Positions 1-5,184 of a stretch of 5,217 nt of DNA are shown here, one piece after another. The DNA is from Candidatus Omnitrophica bacterium UBA1562. GTDB taxonomy: Bacteria > Omnitrophota > Gorgyraeia > Gygaellales > Profunditerraquicolaceae. The stretch covers positions 1 to 5,217 of the forward strand of contig DCOU01000104.1 of assembly GCA_002322525.1 (NCBI GenBank), in the 5' to 3' direction. Under the pieces are notes generated by a model that was not told the DNA's origin, made no database searches, and saw only the letters and a list, made by a program, of their open reading frames with translations. The position numbers were made by a program, and so were the translations under genes. Each line of letters starts with the position of its first letter. Positions within the stretch are counted from its first letter, which is position 1.

Positions 1-122
1 AAGGAGAGTGTAACCGCTGAAGCACTGAGAAAAAACTGAGGCACTGAGAAATAACTCAGTGTTTCATAAAAGAATTTTTTAAAAATCATTCAGTGCCTCT
101 GTGGTTGCAAAGGAGAGTGTAA
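1..122. repeat. Small inverted-repeat element in the rpsD leader, flanked by a 13-bp direct repeat
   Basis: The sequence aaggagagtgtaa occurs exactly at 1-13 and again at 110-122, where it supplies the rpsD ribosome binding site. Between the copies lies an AT-rich element with imperfect terminal inverted repeats: 12-28 (aaccgctgaagcactga) pairs with 90-106 at 14 of 17 positions. Inside, gcactgagaa is repeated at 22-31 and 41-50, and cactgag (42-48) forms a perfect 7-bp stem with ctcagtg (55-61) around a 6-nt loop. The layout of inverted ends plus flanking direct repeat resembles a MITE-like insertion with a target-site duplication of 11 to 13 bp. A tandem duplication with a 109-bp period, continuing upstream of the window, is the alternative. 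All three forward frames close between 11 and 39, so the end of an upstream gene is not recognisable here. Confidence 0.6.
109..115 (+). promoter_or_regulatory. Ribosome binding site of rpsD
   Basis: AAAGGAG lies 12 nt before the rpsD ATG. The motif is good but the spacing is longer than usual. It is part of the repeated 13-mer, so a second copy of the same site lies at 1-7 with no start codon near it. Confidence 0.6.
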
Positions 123-127
123 AATAA

Positions 128-754
128 ATGGCTCGATATATAAATGCTGTTTGTAGACTGTGTAGGCGTGCAGGGGTAAAATTATTCTTAAAAGGTACAA
201 GGTGCGTTACCCCAAAATGCGCTATATCTAAAAGAGCTTATGCCCCAGGCGATCACGGACAGGGCAGGCAGAAACTTTCTAACTATGGTTTACAGCTAAG
301 AGAAAAGCAGAAAGCAAAGTGGATGTATGGAGTTTTGGAAAGACAGTTCCGCAGATATTTCCAGATTGCCTCTAAATCTAAGGGTGTAACCGGAAAGGTA
401 CTCTTGCAGCTATTAGAGAGAAGATTAGATAATGTTATATTTAGATTGGGCCTGGGTATCTCAAGGGCTCAAAGCCGGCAGGTTGTCCGTCACAACTTTG
501 TATATGTAAATTCTAGGCGCGTAAATATTCCGTCTTATTTAGTAAAAAAAGGCGATAATATTGTGATAAAAGCAAAAGAAAAAGCACTAAAGAAACTTAA
601 AGAGAATCTTGAACTGTCTAGTGATCGGACCGTTCCTTCTTGGCTTGAATTCAATCCTCAGGAATTAAAAGCAACGGTTTTAAGGTTGCCCGAGAAAGAA
701 GATAGCCAACAGCCAATTCAAGAGCAATTAATTGTAGAGTTATACTCTAAGTAA
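128..754 (+). CDS. rpsD: 30S ribosomal protein S4, zinc-binding form
   Basis: S4 binds the 5' domain of 16S rRNA early in small-subunit assembly and in several bacteria also represses its own operon. The protein has 208 residues, normal for bacterial S4. The N-terminus starts MARY and carries four cysteines at C9, C12, C26 and C31, the spacing of the zinc site known from Thermus S4, so this is a C+ paralogue. The alpha/beta RNA-binding S4 domain runs from about residue 97 (ERRLDNVIFRLG) to 150, with VRHNFVYVN at 120-128. The C-terminal EQLIVELYSK is typical of the family. The ATG is fixed by the MARY start and by AAAGGAG upstream. rpoA follows after 105 nt, a wide gap for these two genes, filled by a repeat. 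No damage or missing residue is visible. Confidence 0.97.
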   Translation: MARYINAVCRLCRRAGVKLFLKGTRCVTPKCAISKRAYAPGDHGQGRQKLSNYGLQLREKQKAKWMYGVLERQFRRYFQIASKSKGVTGKVLLQLLERRLDNVIFRLGLGISRAQSRQVVRHNFVYVNSRRVNIPSYLVKKGDNIVIKAKEKALKKLKENLELSSDRTVPSWLEFNPQELKATVLRLPEKEDSQQPIQEQLIVELYSK

Positions 755-760
755 TATTTC

Positions 761-833
761 AGTGTGTAAGTTTGTAAGTGTGTAAGTTTGTAAGTAAATG
801 ACTTAAAAACTTTACACTTAAACACTTTACACT
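761..833. repeat. Long imperfect inverted repeat between rpsD and rpoA
   Basis: The left arm is two exact tandem copies of the 16-mer agtgtgtaagtttgta (761-776 and 777-792). The right arm, 801-833, is built from cactttacac-like words and is an imperfect reverse complement of the left arm, for example aagtgtaaag against aagtgtgtaag. The two arms meet around a short tip near 796-800, so the RNA could fold into a roughly 30-bp imperfect hairpin in the operon transcript. There is no U-run after it, so an intrinsic terminator is unlikely. The 7-mer taagtaa occurs at 748-754 and 844-850 on either side, a weak candidate for a target-site duplication. Confidence 0.7.
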
Positions 834-847
834 CCGACGAACATAAG

Positions 848-856
848 TAAGGAGGT
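848..856 (+). promoter_or_regulatory. Perfect ribosome binding site of rpoA
   Basis: TAAGGAGGT is fully complementary to the usual 3' end of bacterial 16S rRNA. It ends 3 nt before the rpoA ATG, so the spacing is tight. It is much stronger than the sites of the other genes here and fixes the start at 860. Confidence 0.85.
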
Positions 857-859
857 AAG

Positions 860-1849
860 ATGGGTATAAAATGGAGAGATTTTCAGCTGCCGAAGAGATT
901 GGAATGCGACGAATCCACCTACACCGATACCTATGGTAAATTCTCAGCTGCTCCGTTTGAAAGAGGTTACGGCGTAACTCTGGGTAATTCTTTAAGACGA
1001 GTTTTACTTTCTTCTATAGAAGGTAGCGCTGTAACTTCGGTTAAGATACAGGGTGTGCAACATGAATTTGCTACTATACCAGGGGTACTCGAAGACGTTC
1101 CTGAGATAGTTCTGAATATAAAGACTCTGGTATTAAACTCGCATTCAAAAATACCCAAGACAATATACATAAAAAAAAATACCAAAGGTGAGATTAAAGC
1201 AAAGGATATCGAGGTAGATGAGACGATAGAAGTGATTAATCCTGACTTACACATTGCTACCTTAACTAAAGATACGAAGTTTAATGTGGAAATGGAAATA
1301 GCAAGAGGCAGGGGTTATGTACCTTCCGAACTAAATAAAAAAGACGGGCTTCCCATAGGTGTGATTCCAACAGACTCCGTATTTACTCCTGTAAAAAAAG
1401 TAAGTTTTTCAGTTGAGAATACACGCGTCGGACAAAGAACTGATTACGATAAATTAATATTAGAAATATCGACGAATGGGGCGATAAGCCCAAAAGATGC
1501 GCTTCTTTATGCCTCTAATATATTGCAAAGGCACTTAGATATTTTTGTTAACTTCGGCCAGTTACCAGAAGACATAGAAGAAGAGCTGGAAATGACCAAA
1601 GAGGAGTTAATCTTATATGAAAAATTAAGGCTTCCAATATCCGAACTTGAATTATCGGTAAGAAGTTCTAACTGCTTAAGAGAGGCGAACATTAAAACTA
1701 TTGCCGATTTAGTAAAGAGAACGGAAGAAGAAATGCTGGGCTTTAAGAATTTCGGTAAAAAATCCTTAGTAGAAATCAAAGAACTCCTTGCAGGAATGGG
1801 GCTGACTTTAGGGATGCAGGTTGACCCCAAGAAATTAAAAAAAGCGTAA
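860..1849 (+). CDS. rpoA: DNA-directed RNA polymerase subunit alpha
   Basis: The alpha subunit dimerises to nucleate RNA polymerase assembly, and its C-terminal domain contacts upstream promoter DNA and activators. The protein has 329 residues, the same length class as the E. coli subunit. The N-terminal assembly domain covers about 1-235 and shows PFERGYGVTLGNSLRRVLLS (32-51) and the GVLEDVPEIVLNIK stretch (75-88). After a short acidic linker (about 236-256), the helix-hairpin-helix-bearing C-terminal domain runs from about 258 to 319. Its DNA-contact residues are kept: R268, N271, K301 and S302 align with E. coli R265, N268, K298 and S299 by local motif (VRSSNCL, FGKKSL). The start follows a perfect Shine-Dalgarno. 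Position between rpsD and rplQ is the standard bacterial order. No anomaly is seen in the protein. Confidence 0.98.
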   Translation: MGIKWRDFQLPKRLECDESTYTDTYGKFSAAPFERGYGVTLGNSLRRVLLSSIEGSAVTSVKIQGVQHEFATIPGVLEDVPEIVLNIKTLVLNSHSKIPKTIYIKKNTKGEIKAKDIEVDETIEVINPDLHIATLTKDTKFNVEMEIARGRGYVPSELNKKDGLPIGVIPTDSVFTPVKKVSFSVENTRVGQRTDYDKLILEISTNGAISPKDALLYASNILQRHLDIFVNFGQLPEDIEEELEMTKEELILYEKLRLPISELELSVRSSNCLREANIKTIADLVKRTEEEMLGFKNFGKKSLVEIKELLAGMGLTLGMQVDPKKLKKA

Positions 1850-1851
1850 AA

Positions 1852-1938
1852 ATGATTACACAGATTTTTAAATTCGATTACACAGATTAGTGAACCAAAA
1901 TTTATCTGTGCAATCTGTTTTTTAATCTGTGAAATCAT
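1852..1938. repeat. Two-tier inverted repeat between rpoA and rplQ (GATTACACAGATT words)
   Basis: The 13-mer gattacacagatt occurs exactly at 1854-1866 and 1876-1888. Its reverse complement occurs with one mismatch at 1924-1936 (aatctgtgaaatc), and 12 bp of it with one mismatch at 1904-1915 (atctgtgcaatc). The outer copies pair with each other, extended to atgatt/aaatcat at 1852 and 1938, and the inner copies pair around a loop of about 16 nt (1888-1903). The whole gap is thus one long hairpin with an AT-rich internal bulge. I recall similar ACACAGATT-type dispersed repeats in unrelated genomes, but cannot verify this here. It has no following U-run, so it is not a clear terminator. Confidence 0.75.
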
Positions 1939-1961
1939 AATATACTCTAAGAGATGTTATT

Positions 1962-2537
1962 ATGAGACACAGAAAAGCAAAATTACAGTTAAATCGTCGT
2001 ACAAGCTGGCGCAAGGCTACATTGACGAGTTTAGCTAAAGCCCTGCTCATACATCAGAGGATTAAAACCACAAAAGCAAAAGCTAAGGCAGTGAACCCTT
2101 TGATAGGAAAACTTATATCTTTGGGCAAAAATAATTCTCTTTTTGCAAAAAGGCAGGCCTATAGAATATTAGGCGATCATAAGTTGGTAAGTTTACTTTT
2201 TAATGATATCGCTCCTCGTTTTAGTAATAGAATCGGAGGCTATACCCGGATTCTTAATCTAGGTTCAAGGCGGGGTGATAATGCGCAATTAGTAATCTTG
2301 GCGCTTACCGAAATCAAAGAGAAAGGGCCTAAGAAACCAAAAGTTGAAGTAGAGAAGAAAGAGGCGCAAAAACCCGAAATATTAAAAGAGGGGCTTCCAA
2401 AAGAGCAGCCCCAAGAGGAAAAGAAGCCCCGGGCAGAAATAGCAATAAAAGAAAAACCACCTATTAGTAAGAAACCCACGAAGAAGTTTTTAGGAGGTTT
2501 ACGAAGAATATTTAAGAAAGAGCGGGACTCTTTATAA
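1962..2537 (+). CDS. rplQ: 50S ribosomal protein L17 with long charged C-terminal tail
   Basis: L17 is a large-subunit protein located near the peptide exit tunnel opening. The conserved core spans residues 1-117: it starts MRHRK, has RTSWRKATLTSLAKALL (13-29), the RIKTT motif (33-37) and ends GGYTRILNLGSRRGDNA...ILALTE (92-117). Most L17 proteins end at about this point (roughly 115-130 residues). Here 74 more residues follow (118-191), very rich in Lys, Glu and Pro and without cysteine, closing with a basic helix-like FLGGLRRIFKKERDSL. The tail is in frame, so it is not a read-through of the next gene. The start is set by MRHRK; its ribosome binding site is weak (aagaga, 1949-1954). The gap upstream is one large hairpin. 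The aminotransferase begins 25 nt downstream, so co-transcription is likely. Confidence 0.95.
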   Translation: MRHRKAKLQLNRRTSWRKATLTSLAKALLIHQRIKTTKAKAKAVNPLIGKLISLGKNNSLFAKRQAYRILGDHKLVSLLFNDIAPRFSNRIGGYTRILNLGSRRGDNAQLVILALTEIKEKGPKKPKVEVEKKEAQKPEILKEGLPKEQPQEEKKPRAEIAIKEKPPISKKPTKKFLGGLRRIFKKERDSL

Positions 2538-2540
2538 ATT

Positions 2541-2559
2541 CGTTTAGCCTGTTTAGACG
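2541..2559. repeat. Short hairpin with tandem GTTTAG words before the aminotransferase
   Basis: gtttag occurs at 2542-2547 and 2551-2556. As RNA, cgttta (2541-2546) can pair with tagacg (2554-2559) through five Watson-Crick pairs and one G-U pair around a 7-nt loop. It fills nearly all of the 25-nt gap and lies where a ribosome binding site would be expected. The stem is short and could be chance. Confidence 0.35.
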
Positions 2560-2562
2560 GAT

Positions 2563-3738
2563 ATGCGAATAGATATCAGGTTAGCAAAACGTACTAAGAA
2601 TTTAAATCCTTCTTCAACTTTAGCCATAACCGCAAAAGCCAAAAAATTAAAATCCGAAGGATGTGATATTGTAAATTTTGCCGCAGGTGAGCCTGACTTC
2701 GATACTCCCGATTTCATTAAAGATGCTGCGATAGCAGCAATAAAGGCAGGGTTCACTAAATATACCCCTACCACAGGCATCCCGGAATTAAAAAAAATCA
2801 TTGCCGATAAATTAAGGAAAGATAATTCCCTCGAATACGATTCATCCCAAATAGTCGTTTCCTGCGGCGCAAAACACAGCATATTTAATGCATTATTTGT
2901 ATTGTTAAATAAGAGCGATGAAGTAATAATACCCTCTCCTTATTGGGTAAGTTATCCTGAAATGGTTCGCCTTTCGGAAGGAAAGCCGTGTTTTATTGAG
3001 ACCTTGCCCCAAAATGATTTCAAAATAACCATTAAAGATTTAGAAAAATATATCAACCCAAAAACGAAAGCGATTATACTGAATAGCCCTTCCAATCCTA
3101 CGGGATGCATTTATACAGAGGAAGAATTAAGGCAAATAGCTAAAATCTGCGTGACAAAGAAAATTTTTGTTATAAGCGATGAGGTATATGAAAAGATTAT
3201 GTTTGACAATCTAAGGCATGTATCCATTGCATCTTTCAATAAAGATATATATAACTTAACTATCACTGTCAACGGCCTATCTAAAAGTTATTCTATGACT
3301 GGTTGGCGCATCGGATATTTGGCAGGGCCTGCTGACATTGTCGATGCTGTATCTAAACTGCAGGATCACTCTACATCAAACCCCACATCTATTAGTCAAA
3401 AGGCAGCTGTGGCAGCATTAAATGCGCCCGATGATTTCTCTAAACTGATGAGCAACGAGTTTCAAAAAAGAAGGGATTATACAATTGAAAGATTAAACAA
3501 AATAAAAAGCATCGGCTTTGTAAAACCAAAAGGTGCATTTTATATATTCTGCAATATCTCCAAACTTGGATTAAATTCTTTAACATTTGCTAATCGCCTT
3601 CTAGATGAAGCTTATGTGAGCCTCATCCCGGGGATAGGGTTTGGCAGGGATGACTATGTGCGCATAAGCTTTGCTACAAATCTTGAGCAAATAGAAAAAG
3701 GTATGGATAGAATTGAGGAATGGCTTAATAAGTTGTAA
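2563..3738 (+). CDS. aspC: Aspartate aminotransferase, class I (subgroup Ib / I-gamma type)
   Basis: This is a PLP-dependent, cytosolic fold-type I transaminase that exchanges the amino group between aspartate and 2-oxoglutarate; relatives of this subgroup also act on prephenate. The 391 residues match the family length. Visible motifs are AGEPDFDTP (41-49), SPYWVSYPEM (125-134), NSPSNPTG (174-181, cofactor-contacting N178), SDEVYE (205-210, D206 near the pyridine nitrogen), SKSYSMTGWRIGY (240-252) with Schiff-base K241 and phosphate-binding R249, and YVRISF (365-370), whose R367 should hold the substrate alpha-carboxylate. K104 in CGAKHS sits where the Thermus enzyme has the lysine that recognises the acidic side chain, which supports aspartate or glutamate use. 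An in-frame stop at 2554-2556 forces the ATG at 2563. No clear ribosome binding site is present. The symbol follows Thermus usage; aspB would fit equally well. Confidence 0.9.
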   Translation: MRIDIRLAKRTKNLNPSSTLAITAKAKKLKSEGCDIVNFAAGEPDFDTPDFIKDAAIAAIKAGFTKYTPTTGIPELKKIIADKLRKDNSLEYDSSQIVVSCGAKHSIFNALFVLLNKSDEVIIPSPYWVSYPEMVRLSEGKPCFIETLPQNDFKITIKDLEKYINPKTKAIILNSPSNPTGCIYTEEELRQIAKICVTKKIFVISDEVYEKIMFDNLRHVSIASFNKDIYNLTITVNGLSKSYSMTGWRIGYLAGPADIVDAVSKLQDHSTSNPTSISQKAAVAALNAPDDFSKLMSNEFQKRRDYTIERLNKIKSIGFVKPKGAFYIFCNISKLGLNSLTFANRLLDEAYVSLIPGIGFGRDDYVRISFATNLEQIEKGMDRIEEWLNKL

Positions 3739-3745
3739 TTACGAG

Positions 3746-3768
3746 AGTAGGTAGTATGTAGTAGGTAG
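3746..3768. repeat. Short GTAGGTAG-type direct repeat before leuC
   Basis: agtaggtag occurs exactly at 3746-3754 and 3760-3768, separated by tatgt, giving a purine-T word pattern very unlike the flanking genes. The surrounding gagag (3743-3747) and ctctc (3778-3782) are complementary and could close a small stem around it. The gap 3739-3794 contains no other recognisable element except the TATAAT box. Confidence 0.5.
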
Positions 3769-3782
3769 GAATTAGGTCTCTC

Positions 3783-3788
3783 TATAAT
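3783..3788 (+). promoter_or_regulatory. Possible -10 box of a leaderless leuC promoter
   Basis: A perfect TATAAT hexamer ends 6 nt before the leuC ATG. If used, transcription would begin at or next to the start codon, giving a leaderless mRNA, which would agree with the lack of a Shine-Dalgarno at normal distance. No TTGACA-like -35 hexamer is seen 16-18 nt upstream, where the GTAGG repeat lies. In AT-rich DNA such a hexamer can be chance. Confidence 0.25.
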
Positions 3789-3794
3789 ATAAAT

Positions 3795-5048
3795 ATGGGA
3801 AAGACTATTGCGGAAAAGATACTGAGCAATCACGCAGGAAGAGAACTAAAGGCAGGAGATTTTGCAATATGTAAAGTTGATTTCGCCTTCGGACAAGACG
3901 GAACTTCCTCTATTATTATGGACAGACTAGAGGAGCTCGGAGTAAAACAAACAAAAACAAAATTTTGTATGGTTATTGACCACAACGCACCCTCACCGAG
4001 CGAGGGGGTTTCCAGAATCCATAAAAGAATGCGCGAATTTGCCAAGCGTTACGATACCGGGCTTTATGATATTGGTTGCGGTGTCTGCCATCAAGTGATA
4101 CCTGAATCAGGGCAAATATTGCCTGGAGATTTAGTAATAGGGGCAGATTCTCACACATGTACTTACGGTGCATTAGGCGCTTTTGCTACGGGTGTAGGTT
4201 CTACTGATTTGGCAATTACTTTAGCAACAGGAAAAAACTGGTTTAAAGTGCCGCAAACTATTAAAATAATAGTAAATGGCAAGATACCCAAAGGAGTATT
4301 TGCTAAAGATATAGCCTTGCATATTATCGGTAATGTAAGCTCGGGTGGCGCAACATATAAAGCAATAGAATTTAGCGGCGATGTAATTGACAAATTAGAT
4401 ATGGATGGCCGCTTTACTATGTGCAATATGGTCGTGGAGATGGGCGCAAAAGCAGGATTTATGCCCCAGGATAAAAAAACAATGCTTTGGTTAAAATCAA
4501 GATTTATTAAAAATAAAAAGATAAAGCCAGTGACAGCAGATAAGCCTGCAAAGTATATAGAGGTTTTGGAGTATGATATCTCAAGGCTCAGGCCTCAAGT
4601 CGCTCGTCCGCATAGCGTAGATAATGCTGTATCCGTTGATGAATTAAAAAAAATAAAGATAAATGAGGCATTTTTAGGTACCTGCACTAATGGAAGACTG
4701 CAGGATTTAAAGATAGCCGCTTCGATATTAAAATCCCGAAAAATTGCTCCTGGAGTAAGATTTATTATTTGTCCTGCTTCACGCACAATCTTTTTAGAAG
4801 CTTTGAAATTAGGAATTATAGAAATATTTATTAAGGCAGGTTCTGTATTGGTTTCACCTGGGTGCGGCCCTTGCGTCGGAACGCATAATGGAGTTCCTGC
4901 TGACGGAGAGGCAGTCATATCAACTGCTAATAGGAATTTCAAAGGCAGAATGGGCAATCCCAATGCTTTTATCTATCTTGCATCGCCGGCAACAGTAGCT
5001 GCATCTGCTATTAAAGGTTATATTGCGGATCCGAGAGAGTTTTTATAA
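3795..5048 (+). CDS. leuC: 3-isopropylmalate dehydratase large subunit (LeuC / homoaconitase-like)
   Basis: This [4Fe-4S] lyase of the aconitase superfamily isomerises 2-isopropylmalate to 3-isopropylmalate in leucine synthesis; close relatives act on homocitrate or citramalate derivatives. The 417 residues match the short LeuC subfamily found in archaea and many bacteria, not the roughly 466-residue E. coli type. Motifs are MGKTIAEKIL at the start, DHNAPS (62-67), GADSHTCTYGALGAFATGVG (116-135), and the cluster ligands C297 (GTCTNGR) and C357/C360 (GCGPC). The end reads GRMG then IYLASPATVAASAIKGYI (393-410). The mobile swivel domain is absent, so a separate LeuD subunit is required; none is recognisable in the 169 nt that follow. 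An in-frame stop at 3762-3764 and the family N-terminus set the ATG. There is no nearby Shine-Dalgarno. The exact substrate cannot be settled from the large subunit alone. Confidence 0.88.
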   Translation: MGKTIAEKILSNHAGRELKAGDFAICKVDFAFGQDGTSSIIMDRLEELGVKQTKTKFCMVIDHNAPSPSEGVSRIHKRMREFAKRYDTGLYDIGCGVCHQVIPESGQILPGDLVIGADSHTCTYGALGAFATGVGSTDLAITLATGKNWFKVPQTIKIIVNGKIPKGVFAKDIALHIIGNVSSGGATYKAIEFSGDVIDKLDMDGRFTMCNMVVEMGAKAGFMPQDKKTMLWLKSRFIKNKKIKPVTADKPAKYIEVLEYDISRLRPQVARPHSVDNAVSVDELKKIKINEAFLGTCTNGRLQDLKIAASILKSRKIAPGVRFIICPASRTIFLEALKLGIIEIFIKAGSVLVSPGCGPCVGTHNGVPADGEAVISTANRNFKGRMGNPNAFIYLASPATVAASAIKGYIADPREFL

Positions 5049-5116
5049 GTGAGCACATAAGTTATGGAGTCTGCTATTTAATTAGCTTTAGCGACATAAC
5101 TTATCTGTGCGAACTT
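5047..5116. repeat. Long hairpin overlapping the leuC stop codon
   Basis: ataagttatg (5057-5066) is perfectly complementary to cataacttat (5095-5104), and gcac (5053-5056) to gtgc (5107-5110) after a 2-nt bulge. The stem continues with aagt (5047-5050) against actt (5113-5116) across a 2x2 internal loop, so the base of the hairpin includes two bases of the leuC stop codon. In the loop, gcta (5073-5076) can pair with tagc (5089-5092). There is no U-run downstream. It may protect the 3' end of the mRNA or be a dispersed palindromic repeat. Confidence 0.7.
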
Positions 5117-5124
5117 ATCCCGGC

Positions 5125-5151
5125 CCTGGTCAATCTGAAAGATTGCCCAGG
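5125..5151. repeat. Strong hairpin downstream of leuC (first of a pair)
   Basis: cctggtcaatct (5125-5136) pairs with agattgcccagg (5140-5151) at 11 of 12 positions, with one T/C mismatch and a GAA loop. It lacks a following T-run, so it is not a standard intrinsic terminator, although it could slow polymerase or block 3' exonucleases. Confidence 0.7.
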
Positions 5152-5161
5152 ACTAGTCCTG
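5148..5161. repeat. 14-bp perfect palindrome bridging two hairpins
   Basis: caggactagtcctg is its own reverse complement, centred on CTAG. It is formed from the right arm of the hairpin at 5125-5151 and the left arm of the hairpin at 5158-5184, so pairing within it competes with both. On DNA it could also be a site for a dimeric protein. Confidence 0.6.
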
Positions 5162-5184
5162 AGAAATTCTATGAATTTCTCAGG
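5158..5184. repeat. Perfect 12-bp hairpin downstream of leuC (second of a pair)
   Basis: cctgagaaattc (5158-5169) pairs perfectly with gaatttctcagg (5173-5184) around the 3-nt loop TAT. The RNA stem extends by a U-G and a G-C pair (5157/5185 and 5156/5186). The following bases (gcgaatatgcc) are not T-rich, which argues against a typical intrinsic terminator on this strand. The remainder, 5187-5217, shows a further small stem (tatcc 5201-5205, ggata 5211-5215) and no recognisable gene. Confidence 0.75.

Noticed and set aside
20..127. Autogenous S4-binding leader in front of rpsD
   Set aside because: S4 regulates its own operon in some bacteria, but I cannot recognise a known S4-binding fold here, and the direct-repeat and inverted-end layout is explained better by an inserted repeat.
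1507..1938. 143-codon open frame on the minus strand opposite the end of rpoA
   Set aside because: It lies opposite the conserved rpoA C-terminal domain and the inverted repeat; its protein is low-complexity and matches no family. The other minus-strand frames (for example 967-1254, 2553-2882, 4163-4426, 4595-4963) are shadows for the same reason.
1852..1938. CRISPR-like array from the repeated gattacacagatt words
   Set aside because: Only two direct copies with a 9-nt spacer, and the other copies are inverted; this is a hairpin, not a repeat-spacer array.
741..1951. tatactctaag at both 741-751 (end of rpsD) and 1941-1951 (before rplQ)
   Set aside because: An 11-mer repeated once in a window of this size is expected by chance, and one copy lies in coding sequence.
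3737..3774. aatta at 3737-3741 and 3770-3774 as a target-site duplication around the GTAGGTAG repeat
   Set aside because: A 5-mer of A and T is too short and too common in this AT-rich DNA to count as evidence.
3990..4006. GC-rich ccctc...gaggg stem inside leuC
   Set aside because: Only five base pairs, and the bases encode the conserved DHNAPSPSEG region, so coding explains them.
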